Source of the DNA: DATDMG01 sp036518955
GTDB lineage: Bacteria > Actinomycetota > Actinomycetes > Actinomycetales > Kineosporiaceae
Direction of reading: 5' to 3'
DNA length: 38,025 bases
Assembly: GCA_036518955.1 (NCBI GenBank)
Contig: DATDMG010000542.1
Span: forward strand, 1 to 38,025
Below are positions 16,822 through 25,676 of the stretch, in pieces (the first letter of the stretch is position 1; each line of letters begins with the position of its first letter). The notes beneath the pieces were generated by a model. The model made no database searches and was not told the DNA's origin. It was given only the letters and a program-made list of their open reading frames with translations. Both the position numbers and the translations under genes were made by a program.

Positions 16822-17526
16822 TCAGCCGGCCGCCGTGCCGAGTAGGCGGGGCAGTTCGCCGAGCCCGGCGGCGCTGACGCCGACGAGTGAGCCGACGAGG
16901 TGGCGCCCGGGGCTGGGCTCGAGCGGAACGAGGTGTGCCACGCCGAGGGCGGGCACGCCCGCGGCGACCGCCGACGCCAGGCCGGTGGGGCTGTCCTCGA
17001 TGGCCACGCAGTCCGCGGGGGCCACCTGCAGCCGGGCGGCAGCGGTGAGGTAGGGCTCCGGATGCGGTTTGCCGTGCGACACGTCGTCCCCGGCGACGAC
17101 GGCGGCGAAACTGCCCGCGGGCAGCGCGGCCACCACGGCGTCGGCCAGCCGCCGGTACGACATCGTGACCAGGGCGCACGGGACGTCGAGTTCGGTCAAC
17201 TCGGCCAGCAGCTCCCGGGCGCCCGGCCGCCACGGGAGGTGCCGGGCGAGCCGCTCGGTCACGCCGTCCACCAGGATGTCGACGATCATCGGCGCGGGCA
17301 GCTCGACGCCTCCGTGGCGCTTGATGTAGCGCGCCGAGGTGAGCAGGTCGTTACCGATGAGGGCGTCGGAGTGGGCCTGGCTCCAGGTGCGACCGTGTGC
17401 GGCGATCAGGTCGGCCGTCGCGGCGTCCCAGTACTGCTCGCTGTCGATCAGGGTGCCGTCCAGATCCCACAGCACGGCGGCCGGCAGGCGGGTCGGACGG
17501 CGGGAGCCCGGCCCGTCAGGTGGCAT
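16822..17526 (-). CDS. HAD-IA family phosphatase
   Basis: This 234-residue haloacid-dehalogenase-like hydrolase probably dephosphorylates a small phosphometabolite. Motif I is DLDGTLID (nucleophile and acid Asp), motif II the Thr of VTMSYRR, motif III the Lys of SHGKPHPEPY, and motif IV EDSPTG. A helical cap lies between motifs I and II, as in the beta-phosphoglucomutase-like branch. The ATG at 17526 overlaps the end of metH by 11 bp, so the gene is probably translated by coupling to metH. A link to methionine metabolism is suggested only by that overlap. The substrate is unknown. Confidence 0.9.
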   Translation of the reverse strand: MPPDGPGSRRPTRLPAAVLWDLDGTLIDSEQYWDAATADLIAAHGRTWSQAHSDALIGNDLLTSARYIKRHGGVELPAPMIVDILVDGVTERLARHLPWRPGARELLAELTELDVPCALVTMSYRRLADAVVAALPAGSFAAVVAGDDVSHGKPHPEPYLTAAARLQVAPADCVAIEDSPTGLASAVAAGVPALGVAHLVPLEPSPGRHLVGSLVGVSAAGLGELPRLLGTAAG

Positions 17527-20500
17527 TGAAGTACTTCGCCTCCGGGTGGTGCACGATCAGGGCGTCCGTGGACTGCTCCGGGTGCAGCTGCAGCTCCTCG
17601 GACAGCTCCACCCCGATGCGCTCCGGGCGGAGCAGGGCGACGAGTTTGGCCCGGTCCTCGAGGTTCGGGCACGCCGGGTAGCCGAAGGAGTAGCGGGAGC
17701 CGCGATACCCCTGCCGCAGGATACCGGAGAGGTCCGGGTCGTCCTCGGGGCCGAACCCGAGCTGCTCGCGGACCCGGGCGTGCCACGCCTCGGCCAGCGC
17801 CTCGGTGAGCTGCACGGAGAGGCCGTGCAGCTCCAGGTAGTCGCGGTAGGCGTTCTTCGCGAAGAGCTCCGCGGTGGCCTGGGCGACCCGCCCACCCATG
17901 GTCACCAGTTGCAGGCCGAGGACGTCGGGCCCGCCGAGCTCGGCGGCCTCCTGCCGGGAGCGGAAGAAGTCCGCCAGGCACAGGTGCCGGTCGCGGCGCT
18001 GCCGGGGGAAGGCGAACCGGGTGCGCTCGGTACCGGGCTCGCCGCCGGTGCCGTCGCCCGGATGATGGAGCACCACCAGGTCGTCGCCCTCGCTGACGAC
18101 CGGGTAGTAGCCGTGGACGACGGCGGCCTCCAGCAGGCCCTCGGTCTGGACGCGCTCCAGCCACATCCGCAACCGGGGTCGGCCCTCGGTCTCGACGAGC
18201 TCGGCGTAGCTCGGGCCGGACCCGCCACGCGAGCCCTTCAGCCCCCACTGGCCCACGAAGGTGGCGCGTTCGTCGAGGTAGGAGGCGTAGTCCGCGAGCT
18301 GGATGCCTTTCACCACGCGCTCGCCCCAGAACGGCGGAGCCGGTACGGGCAGTCCTCGGGCGACGTCCGAGCGGGCCGCCGGCGACCCGGCGGGGACCGC
18401 GTCGTCGCCCTCCCGGCGCCGCACGCGCCGCGGCCTCAGCTGCGGCAGGGTCGCACCGGGAACACCACGGCGGACGGCGACCAAGGCGTCCATCAGGCGC
18501 AGACCCTCGAACGCGTCCCGCGCGTAGCGGACCTCGCCCGGGTAGATCTCCGCGAGGTCGTTCTCCACGTAGGCCCGGGTCAACGCGGCACCCCCGAGGA
18601 TCACCGGCCAGGTCGCGGCGAGTCCGCGGGAGGCCATCTCCTCGAGGTTCTCCTTCATGATCACCGTGGACTTCACCAGGAGCCCGGACATCCCGATCAC
18701 GTCGGCGTCGTTCTCCTCGGCGGCGCGCAGGATCTCCGAGATCGGCTGCTTGATCCCGATGTTCACCACGGTGTAACCGTTGTTGGACAGGATGATGTCC
18801 ACCAGGTTCTTGCCGATGTCGTGCACGTCACCCTTGACGGTGGCCAGCACGATGGTGCCCTTGCCGCCGGAGTCGTCGGTACGGTCGATGTGCGGCTCGA
18901 GGTGCGCGACGGCGATCTTCATCACCTCGGCCGACTGCAGGACGAAGGGCAGTTGCATCTCGCCCCGGCCGAACAGCTCCCCGACCGTCCGCATCCCCTC
19001 GAGCAAGTGGTCGTTGATGATGTCCAGCGCCTTCTGCCCGGAGGCCAGCGCCTCGTCGAGATCGGCCGGCAGGCCCTTCCCCTCACCGTCGACGATCCGC
19101 CGGGCCAGGCGCTCGCCGAGCGGCAGGGCGGCCAGTTCGGCGGCTCGGTCCGCGCGCGCGGTGGCGGTGTCCACGCCCTCGAACATGGTCAGGAACGCCT
19201 GCAGCGGGTCGTAACTGACCCGCCCCTCGTCGTCGTGGCGGCGCCGATCGTGCACGAGGTCGAGGGCGACCTCCAACTGCTCAGCGGGGATCCGGGAGAT
19301 CGGCAGGATCTTCGCGGCATGCACGATCGCGGAGTCCAGGCCCGCGGTGACGGCCTCGTGCAGAAACACCGAGTTGAGCACGATCCGGGCGGCAGGGTTG
19401 AGCCCGAAGGACACGTTGGACACCCCGAGGGTGGTCTGGACGCCGGGGTAGCGCCGCTTGAGCTCGGCGATCGCCTCGATCGTCTCCACGGCGTCGCGCC
19501 GGGTCTCCTCCTGGCCGGTGGCGATCGGGAAGGTGAGGCAGTCGACGATGATGTCCTCGACCCGCATCCCCCACCGACCGGTGAGCGTCTCGATGAGCCG
19601 GACGGCGACCGCGAGCTTGTGCTGCGCCGTCCGGGCCTGGCCGGTCTCGTCGATGGTGAGCGCCATGACCGCGGCGCCGTGCTCCCGGACCAGGCGCATG
19701 ATCCGCTCGAAGCGGCTGCCCGGGCCCTCGCCGTCCTCGAAGTTCACCGAGTTGACCACGGCCCGCCCGCCGACGAGCTCCAGTCCGGCCTGCAGGACCG
19801 CGGGTTCGGTCGAGTCCAGGACCAGCGGCATGGTGGACGCGGTGGCGAGACGACCGACGATCTCGGTGGCGTCGCGGACGCCGTCCCGGCCGACGTAGTC
19901 GACGCAGACGTCCAGCAGGTGGGCGCCGTCACGGGTCTGCGCGCGGGCGATGGTGACGCACTCGTCCCAGCGGCCCGCGAGCATGGCCTCCCGGAAGGCC
20001 TTGGACCCGTTCGCGTTGGTGCGCTCTCCGATGGACAGGAAGCTGGCGTCCTGCCGGAACGGGACGTGCTGGTAGAGGCTGGCGACCCCCGGCTCGGGGC
20101 GGGCCTGCCGCACCTCGGGACGGCGGTCCCGGAGCCGCTCGACGACCTGGCGCAGGTGCTCCGGGGTCGTCCCGCAGCAGCCACCCAGCAGGGAGAGGCC
20201 GAACTCGCGGGCGAAGCTGTCGTGGGCGTCCGCCAGTTGGCCGGGGGTGAGCGGGTAGCGGGCCCCGGTCTTGGTGAGCTCCGGCAACCCGGCGTTGGGC
20301 ATGCAGGTCAACGGCACGCGGGCATGCTTGGCCAGGTGGCGCAGGTGCTCGCTCATCTCCGCCGGGCCGGTGGCGCAGTTCAGCCCGATCGCGTCGATGC
20401 CCAGGGCCTCCAGCGCGGTCAACGCCGATCCGATCTCGCTGCCCAGCAGCATCGTCCCGGTGGTCTCCACGGTGACGCTGGCGAACACGGGGACGTCGCG

Positions 20501-21052
20501 GCCGGCCGCGTCGGCCGCCCGCCGGGCCGCGATGATCGCCGCCTTCGCCTGCAGCAGGTCCTGCGCGGTCTCCACCAGCAGCGCGTCGGCGCCCGCATCG
20601 ATCATGGCAGCGGCTTGCTCGTGGTAGGCGTCCCGCAGGCTGGCGAACGGGACGTGACCGAGTGACGGCAGCTTGGTCCCCGGCCCCATCGACGCCAGGA
20701 CGTAGCGTGGCCGGTCCGGGGTGGAGTGCTCGTCGGCGGCCTCCCGGGCGATCCGGACGCCGGCGTGCGCGATCTGTCCGATCCGGTCGGCCAGGTCGTA
20801 CTCGCCGAGCGCGGTCAGGTTCGCGCCGAAGGTGTTGGTACCGACGCAGTCGACGCCCACCTCGAGGTAGGCGTCGTGCACCGCACGGACGAGATCTGGC
20901 CGGGTCAGGTTGAGGACCTCGTTGCACCCCTCGTGGCCGGTGAAGTCGTCGAGGGTGGGATCGGCCACCTGGAGCATTGTGCCCATGGCACCGTCGGCGA
21001 CGAGGACGCGGTCGCGCAGGGCGCTGCGGAGGTTGTGGGAGCGGCTGCTCAT
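17516..21052 (-). CDS. metH: Cobalamin-dependent methionine synthase MetH
   Basis: MetH transfers a methyl group from methyltetrahydrofolate via cobalamin to homocysteine. All four modules are present in 1,178 residues. The homocysteine domain (about 10-300) has zinc ligands Cys226 and Cys292/Cys293 in GGCCGTTP. The pterin domain (about 335-600) has SIGERTNANGSK. The cobalamin cap and binding domains (about 640-860) carry GDVHDIGKN with the cobalt-ligand His744. The reactivation domain fills about 900-1178. I chose ATG 21052, which gives MSSRSHNLRSALRDRVLVADGAMGT; upstream in-frame sequence is not family-like. A short insert rich in R, P and A (about 875-905) links the last two domains. Divergent from the PAC2 gene by 154 bp. 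Confidence 0.98.
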   Translation of the reverse strand: MSSRSHNLRSALRDRVLVADGAMGTMLQVADPTLDDFTGHEGCNEVLNLTRPDLVRAVHDAYLEVGVDCVGTNTFGANLTALGEYDLADRIGQIAHAGVRIAREAADEHSTPDRPRYVLASMGPGTKLPSLGHVPFASLRDAYHEQAAAMIDAGADALLVETAQDLLQAKAAIIAARRAADAAGRDVPVFASVTVETTGTMLLGSEIGSALTALEALGIDAIGLNCATGPAEMSEHLRHLAKHARVPLTCMPNAGLPELTKTGARYPLTPGQLADAHDSFAREFGLSLLGGCCGTTPEHLRQVVERLRDRRPEVRQARPEPGVASLYQHVPFRQDASFLSIGERTNANGSKAFREAMLAGRWDECVTIARAQTRDGAHLLDVCVDYVGRDGVRDATEIVGRLATASTMPLVLDSTEPAVLQAGLELVGGRAVVNSVNFEDGEGPGSRFERIMRLVREHGAAVMALTIDETGQARTAQHKLAVAVRLIETLTGRWGMRVEDIIVDCLTFPIATGQEETRRDAVETIEAIAELKRRYPGVQTTLGVSNVSFGLNPAARIVLNSVFLHEAVTAGLDSAIVHAAKILPISRIPAEQLEVALDLVHDRRRHDDEGRVSYDPLQAFLTMFEGVDTATARADRAAELAALPLGERLARRIVDGEGKGLPADLDEALASGQKALDIINDHLLEGMRTVGELFGRGEMQLPFVLQSAEVMKIAVAHLEPHIDRTDDSGGKGTIVLATVKGDVHDIGKNLVDIILSNNGYTVVNIGIKQPISEILRAAEENDADVIGMSGLLVKSTVIMKENLEEMASRGLAATWPVILGGAALTRAYVENDLAEIYPGEVRYARDAFEGLRLMDALVAVRRGVPGATLPQLRPRRVRRREGDDAVPAGSPAARSDVARGLPVPAPPFWGERVVKGIQLADYASYLDERATFVGQWGLKGSRGGSGPSYAELVETEGRPRLRMWLERVQTEGLLEAAVVHGYYPVVSEGDDLVVLHHPGDGTGGEPGTERTRFAFPRQRRDRHLCLADFFRSRQEAAELGGPDVLGLQLVTMGGRVAQATAELFAKNAYRDYLELHGLSVQLTEALAEAWHARVREQLGFGPEDDPDLSGILRQGYRGSRYSFGYPACPNLEDRAKLVALLRPERIGVELSEELQLHPEQSTDALIVHHPEAKYFNAT

Positions 21053-21206
21053 CGCTCCGAGTTTACGCAGTCGGCGTCCGGAGCACGATCGCATGGTCCC
21101 TCGGGAACCCGGATGGCCCGGCACGCCCACCGCGGTGACGAGTGGAATCGCAGGTCGCCGCTCCCCCGTAGGCTGTGGTCGGCGGATGCCGCCGGAGGGA
21201 GGACTG

Positions 21207-22064
21207 GTGAGCGAACTGACGGCCGTTCCGCCGCTGCGGAACCCGGTGATGGTTGCAGCCTTCGAGGGCTGGAACGACGCCGGGGAGGCGGCCAGCGGTG
21301 CCGTGGCCCACCTCCAGCAGATCTGGGGGGCCCAGCCGTTCGCCCAGCTGGATCCGGAGGAGTATCACGACTTCCAGGTCAACCGCCCCCAGATCACCCT
21401 GGACGGCGCCCGTCGTCGGATCATCTGGCCGACCACCCGGCTCTTCTGGGCGCGGCCGCCCGGCGCCGCCCACGACGTCGTCCTGGTGCGCGGGATCGAA
21501 CCGTCGATGCGTTGGCGGACGTACATCGAGGAGGTGCTCGGTTATGCCGCGGAGCTCGGCGTCCGCACGTTGGTGACGCTCGGGGCGCTGCTGGCCGACG
21601 TCCCGCACACCCGGCCCATCCCGGTGACCGCCACCAGCGAGGACCCGGAGCTGATGCGACGCCTGGCGGTGGAGTCCTCCTCGTACGAGGGGCCGACGGG
21701 CATCGTCGGAGTGCTGCACGACGCGGCCTCGCGGACCGGGATCGCCGGGCTGTCGCTGTGGGCGGCGGTGCCGCACTACGTGGGCCAGGCGCCGTCCCCG
21801 AAGGCGACGCTGGCCCTGCTGCGGCGGGTCGAGGAGCTGCTCGACGTCACGGTCCCGCTCGGCGACCTCCCCGAGGACGCCCGGGCCTGGGAACACGGCG
21901 TCGACGAGCTCGCCCAGGAGGACAGCGAGATCGCGGACTACGTCCGCCAGCTGGAGGAGGCCAAGGACACCGCGGAGCTGCCCGAGGCCAGCGGCGAGGC
22001 GATCGCCCGGGAGTTCGAGCGGTACCTGCGGCGGCGGGACGACGGCGGGCCGGGGCGGCTGTAG
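21207..22064 (+). CDS. PAC2 family protein
   Basis: This 285-residue protein has the start of the PAC2 fold (NPVMVAAFEGWNDAGEAASGAV) and the family segments RPQITLDG, LVRGIEPSMRWRTY and TLGALLADVPHTRPIPVT. The family is named for eukaryotic proteasome assembling chaperone 2, but no role in bacterial proteasome assembly has been shown to my knowledge. The GTG at 21207 has a strong GGAGGGAGGA just upstream. It heads a plus-strand series with the NfeD-like and flotillin genes (21-bp and 222-bp gaps). The divergent placement opposite metH is shared with mycobacteria (Rv2125 and Rv2124c, from memory). Confidence 0.9.
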   Translation: MSELTAVPPLRNPVMVAAFEGWNDAGEAASGAVAHLQQIWGAQPFAQLDPEEYHDFQVNRPQITLDGARRRIIWPTTRLFWARPPGAAHDVVLVRGIEPSMRWRTYIEEVLGYAAELGVRTLVTLGALLADVPHTRPIPVTATSEDPELMRRLAVESSSYEGPTGIVGVLHDAASRTGIAGLSLWAAVPHYVGQAPSPKATLALLRRVEELLDVTVPLGDLPEDARAWEHGVDELAQEDSEIADYVRQLEEAKDTAELPEASGEAIAREFERYLRRRDDGGPGRL

Positions 22065-22085
22065 ACCGCCGGACGGGGGGCTCGG

Positions 22086-22295
22086 GTGGCAGAGGACGTC
22101 GTCGGCCGGGCCGGGATCGTGACGACGACGATCCCGGCCGGCGGGCTGGGTCAGGTCCGCCTCGCGATGCACGGCGGCACCCGGACGTACAACGCGTACG
22201 GGGCCAACCGTGGTGTCCCCATCCCGGCCGGGACCAGGGTGACCGTTGTGGAGATCTTCCCGCCCCGCACGCTGGTCGTGAGCGCGGACGGGTAG
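22086..22295 (+). CDS. Small NfeD-like OB-fold protein
   Basis: The 69-residue product (GTG start at 22086) consists of one small beta-rich domain: GRAGIVTTTIPAGGLGQVRL, then GTRTYNAYG, then PIPAGTRVTVVEIFPPRTLVV. This matches the C-terminal OB-fold of NfeD proteins (G-x-V-G-x-a-x-T-x-I-x-P-G-G-x-G-x-V). It lacks the membrane and protease parts of full NfeD. NfeD and flotillin genes are often paired, and here the flotillin gene follows. I infer a soluble accessory factor for the flotillin. It lies 21 bp after the PAC2 gene. Confidence 0.72.
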   Translation: MAEDVVGRAGIVTTTIPAGGLGQVRLAMHGGTRTYNAYGANRGVPIPAGTRVTVVEIFPPRTLVVSADG

Positions 22296-22517
22296 CCCCG
22301 GGTCCGCCGCTCACGCGCTCTGGCGCTCGTGGTGGTGCCGGGTGAGGACCTGCGGGGTGCGGAACCGCGGCTGGTGGTACGACGTCTGACGGAGGCATGA
22401 TCGAGAACGGCCCCCTGGCCCCGCGCGGACTGTCGGTCCCGGGGGACATACTTCTCGACCAGAACCCGCCCGGGTCGGGTGGGTCGGACGCGTTGTGTGG
22501 GGAGATGCCTCAAACCC

Positions 22518-24077
22518 ATGGACATCACTGTGCTCGCCGTCACTGCCGCCGGCGCCCTTGCCGCCCTGATCGCGGTGATCCTCGTCTTCCGGGCCACCTG
22601 GCGGGTGGCCGAGCCGAACGAGGCCTTGATCATCTCTGGTGCTCGGCACCGGGGGGAGGACGGCCAGGGGCTGGGCTTCCGGATCGTCACCGGCCGCGGG
22701 ACGCTGGTGATCCCCGGGGTCCAGATGGTGCGCCGGCTGAGCCTGGACATCAACGAGGCCTCGCTGGCCGTCAAGTGCGTGACCAAGCAGGGGATCGAGG
22801 TGGGTGTCCGGGGCGTGGTGATCTTCAAGGTCGGGGACGACGAGGCGTCCATCTCGAACGCGGCCCGACGGTTCCTCGATCAGCAGGACCAGATGGTCGC
22901 CAAGATCGTGAACGTGTTCGAGGGGCACCTGCGTTCGATCATCGGCAGCCTGACGATGGAGGAGTTGGTCCGCGCGCGGGAGCGGCTCACCCAGGAGACG
23001 GCCGAGGCGGCCGGCACCGAGTGCGAGAAACTCGGTCTGATCATCGACACGCTGCAGATCCAGAACATCGAGGACCCGAGCGGCTACATCCTCAACATGT
23101 CCAAGCCCTTCGCGGCCGAGGTGGAGAAGCACGCCCGGATCGCGCAGGCCATCGCCAACCAGGAGGCCACCGAGGCGGAGGCGCTGGCTCAGGCGAAGCA
23201 GGCCGAGGCGGTCCGCAGCTCGCGGATCGCCCAGGCCCAGTACCAGGCCGAGGTCGACCAGGCCGCCGCGAAGGCGCAGCAGGCCGGGCCGCTCGCCGCG
23301 GCGGCCGCGCGCCAGGAGGTCGTCGTCGAGGAGACCGAGGTGGCCAAGCTCGAGGCGGCTCGCCGCGAGCAGCAGTTGGAGGCAGAGGTACGGCGTCCGG
23401 CGGACGCCGCGCGTTACCGGGTCGAGCAGGAGGCCCAGGCCTCGCGGACGGCGGCGATCGCGGCTGCCGAGGCGCACCGCGCGACGGTGATCGCGGCCGC
23501 CGAGGCGGACGCGGAGAAGGTCCGGCTGATCGGCCAGGCCGAGAAGGCGCAGCGCTTCGCCAGTGCCGACGCCACTCGGGCCGAGGGTGAGGCCCGAGCC
23601 TCGGCGATCAAGGCCACCGGAGAGGCGGAGGCAGCCGCGATCCGCGCCCGGGGCCTGGCCGAGGCAGAGGCGATCGAGCGACGGGCCGAGGCGCTGAGCA
23701 CCAACTCCGAGGCCGTCGTCCTGCAGCAGATCGCCGAGCACTACCCCGAGATCGTGGCGAACGCCGCGAAGGCCTTCGAGGGTGTCGGCAACATACAGGT
23801 GCTCAACGGCGCCGACGGGGTGACCGAGATGCTGACGTCGATCATCGGCCAGGGCCTCGCCGGGCTGTCGATCGTCCGCGGCATGCTGGACGGCGGGCAG
23901 CGCGGCACCGGTGACCGAGGTGGGCTCGGCCAGCAGCCCAACGGCGCGGGGCCCGCCGCGAACCTCACGTCCCGAGCGGTGGCCTCGGGCACACCGGTGG
24001 CAGCGGTGTCACCGGGGGCCGAACGCCGGGCGACGGGGGCGAACGGCGCACCCAACGCGGCCACCACCGAGAGCTGA
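22518..24077 (+). CDS. Flotillin-like SPFH-domain protein
   Basis: This 519-residue protein is a bacterial flotillin. An N-terminal hairpin or helix (TVLAVTAAGALAALIAVILVF, about residues 4-24) anchors it. An SPFH domain follows (about 30-200: NEALIISGARH, GRGTLVIPGVQMVRRLSLDI, VFEGHLRSIIGSLTMEEL). A long Ala/Glu-rich coiled coil (about 210-420) contains the repeated EA(R/E)A pattern of flotillins. The tail is Gly/Ala/Pro-rich. Such proteins form membrane scaffolds that organise lipid domains. Start at ATG 22518, in MDITVLAV; upstream in-frame codons to 22479 are not hydrophobic. Paired with the preceding NfeD-like gene. Confidence 0.93.
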   Translation: MDITVLAVTAAGALAALIAVILVFRATWRVAEPNEALIISGARHRGEDGQGLGFRIVTGRGTLVIPGVQMVRRLSLDINEASLAVKCVTKQGIEVGVRGVVIFKVGDDEASISNAARRFLDQQDQMVAKIVNVFEGHLRSIIGSLTMEELVRARERLTQETAEAAGTECEKLGLIIDTLQIQNIEDPSGYILNMSKPFAAEVEKHARIAQAIANQEATEAEALAQAKQAEAVRSSRIAQAQYQAEVDQAAAKAQQAGPLAAAAARQEVVVEETEVAKLEAARREQQLEAEVRRPADAARYRVEQEAQASRTAAIAAAEAHRATVIAAAEADAEKVRLIGQAEKAQRFASADATRAEGEARASAIKATGEAEAAAIRARGLAEAEAIERRAEALSTNSEAVVLQQIAEHYPEIVANAAKAFEGVGNIQVLNGADGVTEMLTSIIGQGLAGLSIVRGMLDGGQRGTGDRGGLGQQPNGAGPAANLTSRAVASGTPVAAVSPGAERRATGANGAPNAATTES

Positions 24078-24152
24078 CCCGGAAGGTCGCCGATCGGGCC
24101 CTTGAGCCCCAGCACGCCGCGACGTCGGCCCAGCGGTGCCGTTGTCGTCCGG

Positions 24153-24181
24153 CAGCCGCTCTGGCGGCGCGGCGGCGGCTG
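24153..24181. terminator. Candidate hairpin between flotillin and mshC
   Basis: Bases 24153-24159 (cagccgc) pair with 24175-24181 (gcggctg) around a 15-nt loop, in the 107-bp gap where the flotillin gene and mshC converge. No T-tract is present, so the terminator reading is tentative. Confidence 0.35.
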
Positions 24182-24184
24182 GGC

Positions 24185-25504
24185 TCAGAGCTCGATCCCG
24201 AGCAGGGCGTGGACGGCGAGCGCGGCCAGTCGGGCGGACCCGGACGGCGGGAGCGCGCCGGGCCGGCCGCTGCCGTCGGCGTCGGCGGGAGGGGTCAGGC
24301 CGGCTCGCGCGAGTTCGGTGGCGGCCCAGGTGTCGACCGCGGCCACGGCTCCGGGTGCGTCCAGGTCATCCGCGAGCCGCTCGCGCAGCGCCGCGAGCAG
24401 TTGCTCGTCGGTGCCCTCGTCGTCCGGCGTGGTGGCCGCCAGGCGCCAGGCGAGCAGGCGGCGCGCGGCGTCGTCCAGGCCCTGCGGCGTCCAGTCCCAG
24501 TCCGAGCGGTAGTGGTGGGCCATGATCGCCAGCCGGATGGCCGCCGGGTCCACACCGTCGGCCCTCAGCCGCGAGACGAACACCAGGTTGCCGCGGGACT
24601 TGCTCATCTTGTGCCCGTCGAGCCCGACCATCCCGACGTGGGCGTACGCCCGCGCGTACGGCCAGGTTCCGGTCAGCACGTGACCTTCCGCGGCGCCCAT
24701 CTCGTGATGCGGGAAGGCCAGGTCCGCGCCGCCGCCCTGGACGTCCATGGACATCCCGAGGTGCTCCAGGGCGATCGCCGTGCATTCGATGTGCCATCCG
24801 GGCCGGCCCACCCCCAGCACGCCGCCGTCCCAGGCGGGCTCCCCGGGACGGGCCACCCGCCACAGCAGGCAGTCCAGGGGGTGCTTCTTGCCGGGGCGGT
24901 CCGGGTCGCCGCCGCGTTCGGCGAAGATCGACATCATGATCGACTCGTCGAGGTTGGCGATGCTGCCGAACCGCGGGTCGGCATGGACGGAGAAGTAGAT
25001 GTCGCCGTCCGGTTCCACCTCGCCCGAGGGCAGCACGTAGCCGCCGACCTGGTAGGCGTGCCCGGTGTCCAGGAGCCGCTGGACCGCCTTGATCACCAGT
25101 GGGATCGCCTCGACCGCGCCGATGTACTCGTCCGGGGGAATGACGCCCAGGGAGGCCATGTCCGCCGCGAACAGCTCGGTCTGTTCCTCGGCCAATTCCC
25201 GCCAGTCCCGGCCGGTGGCGGAGGCGCGCTCCAGCAGCGGGTCGTCGACGTCGGTGACGTTCTGGACGTAGCGCACCTGACGGCCGGCGTCCCGCCACGC
25301 CCGCCCCAGCAGGTCGAACGTGACATAGGTGGCCGCGTGCCCGATGTGCGTGGCGTCGTAGGGGGTGATGCCGCAGACATACATCCGGACGACCGGGTCG
25401 GGCGCGGTCGGCAGGATGGTGCCCGTCGCGGTGTCGTGGAGCCGTACGGGCAGGCCGCGCCCTGGCAGCCGCGGGACGGGAGGGGTGTGCCAACGGGACG
25501 TCAC
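24185..25504 (-). CDS. mshC: Mycothiol ligase MshC
   Basis: MshC joins cysteine to glucosaminyl-inositol using ATP, the third dedicated step of mycothiol synthesis. It is related to cysteinyl-tRNA synthetase. The 439-residue product has MYVCGITPYDATHIGHAATY. The zinc ligand is Cys44, HIGH is at 53-56, and the CGITPYD sequence distinguishes MshC from CysS (CGPTVYD). It also shows YVQNVTDVDDPLLERA, the zinc-site sequence WHIECTAIA and HKMSKSRG. The tRNA-anticodon part of CysS is missing, as expected. The GTG at 25504 gives VTSRWHTPPVPRLPG, matching the family N-terminus. It is last in a minus-strand run and 172 bp after the SCO1664-family gene. Confidence 0.96.
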   Translation of the reverse strand: MTSRWHTPPVPRLPGRGLPVRLHDTATGTILPTAPDPVVRMYVCGITPYDATHIGHAATYVTFDLLGRAWRDAGRQVRYVQNVTDVDDPLLERASATGRDWRELAEEQTELFAADMASLGVIPPDEYIGAVEAIPLVIKAVQRLLDTGHAYQVGGYVLPSGEVEPDGDIYFSVHADPRFGSIANLDESIMMSIFAERGGDPDRPGKKHPLDCLLWRVARPGEPAWDGGVLGVGRPGWHIECTAIALEHLGMSMDVQGGGADLAFPHHEMGAAEGHVLTGTWPYARAYAHVGMVGLDGHKMSKSRGNLVFVSRLRADGVDPAAIRLAIMAHHYRSDWDWTPQGLDDAARRLLAWRLAATTPDDEGTDEQLLAALRERLADDLDAPGAVAAVDTWAATELARAGLTPPADADGSGRPGALPPSGSARLAALAVHALLGIEL

Positions 25505-25676
25505 GTCCCGAGCGTAACCGGCCGCCCCCACGCGGGCGCAGTGGACGGTTCAGCTGCGGTCCGCACCCCCTCCGGGGACGGTCAACAGGCGTCCGGACAC
25601 GTGATCGACCCGCGGATCCGGGATCGGCGTCACAGCCGCGTCAGAGCGGCGTCAGAGCCGCCTGGCGGAGTCGAGG

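Noticed and set aside
17339..20665. A 1,108-codon plus-strand open frame
   Set aside because: It is the antisense shadow of metH and the HAD gene.
21053..21206. Possible cobalamin or SAM riboswitch before metH
   Set aside because: The 154-bp gap is shared with the divergent PAC2 gene. I see no B12-box or SAM-type stem pattern, and the space is short for a cobalamin riboswitch.
22311..23741. A 476-codon minus-strand open frame rich in Leu/Gly/Arg
   Set aside because: It is the antisense shadow of the flotillin coiled coil; the regularity comes from the Ala/Glu heptads.
24185..25504. Cysteinyl-tRNA synthetase
   Set aside because: The CGITPYD motif, the missing anticodon-binding domain and the actinobacterial context identify MshC instead.
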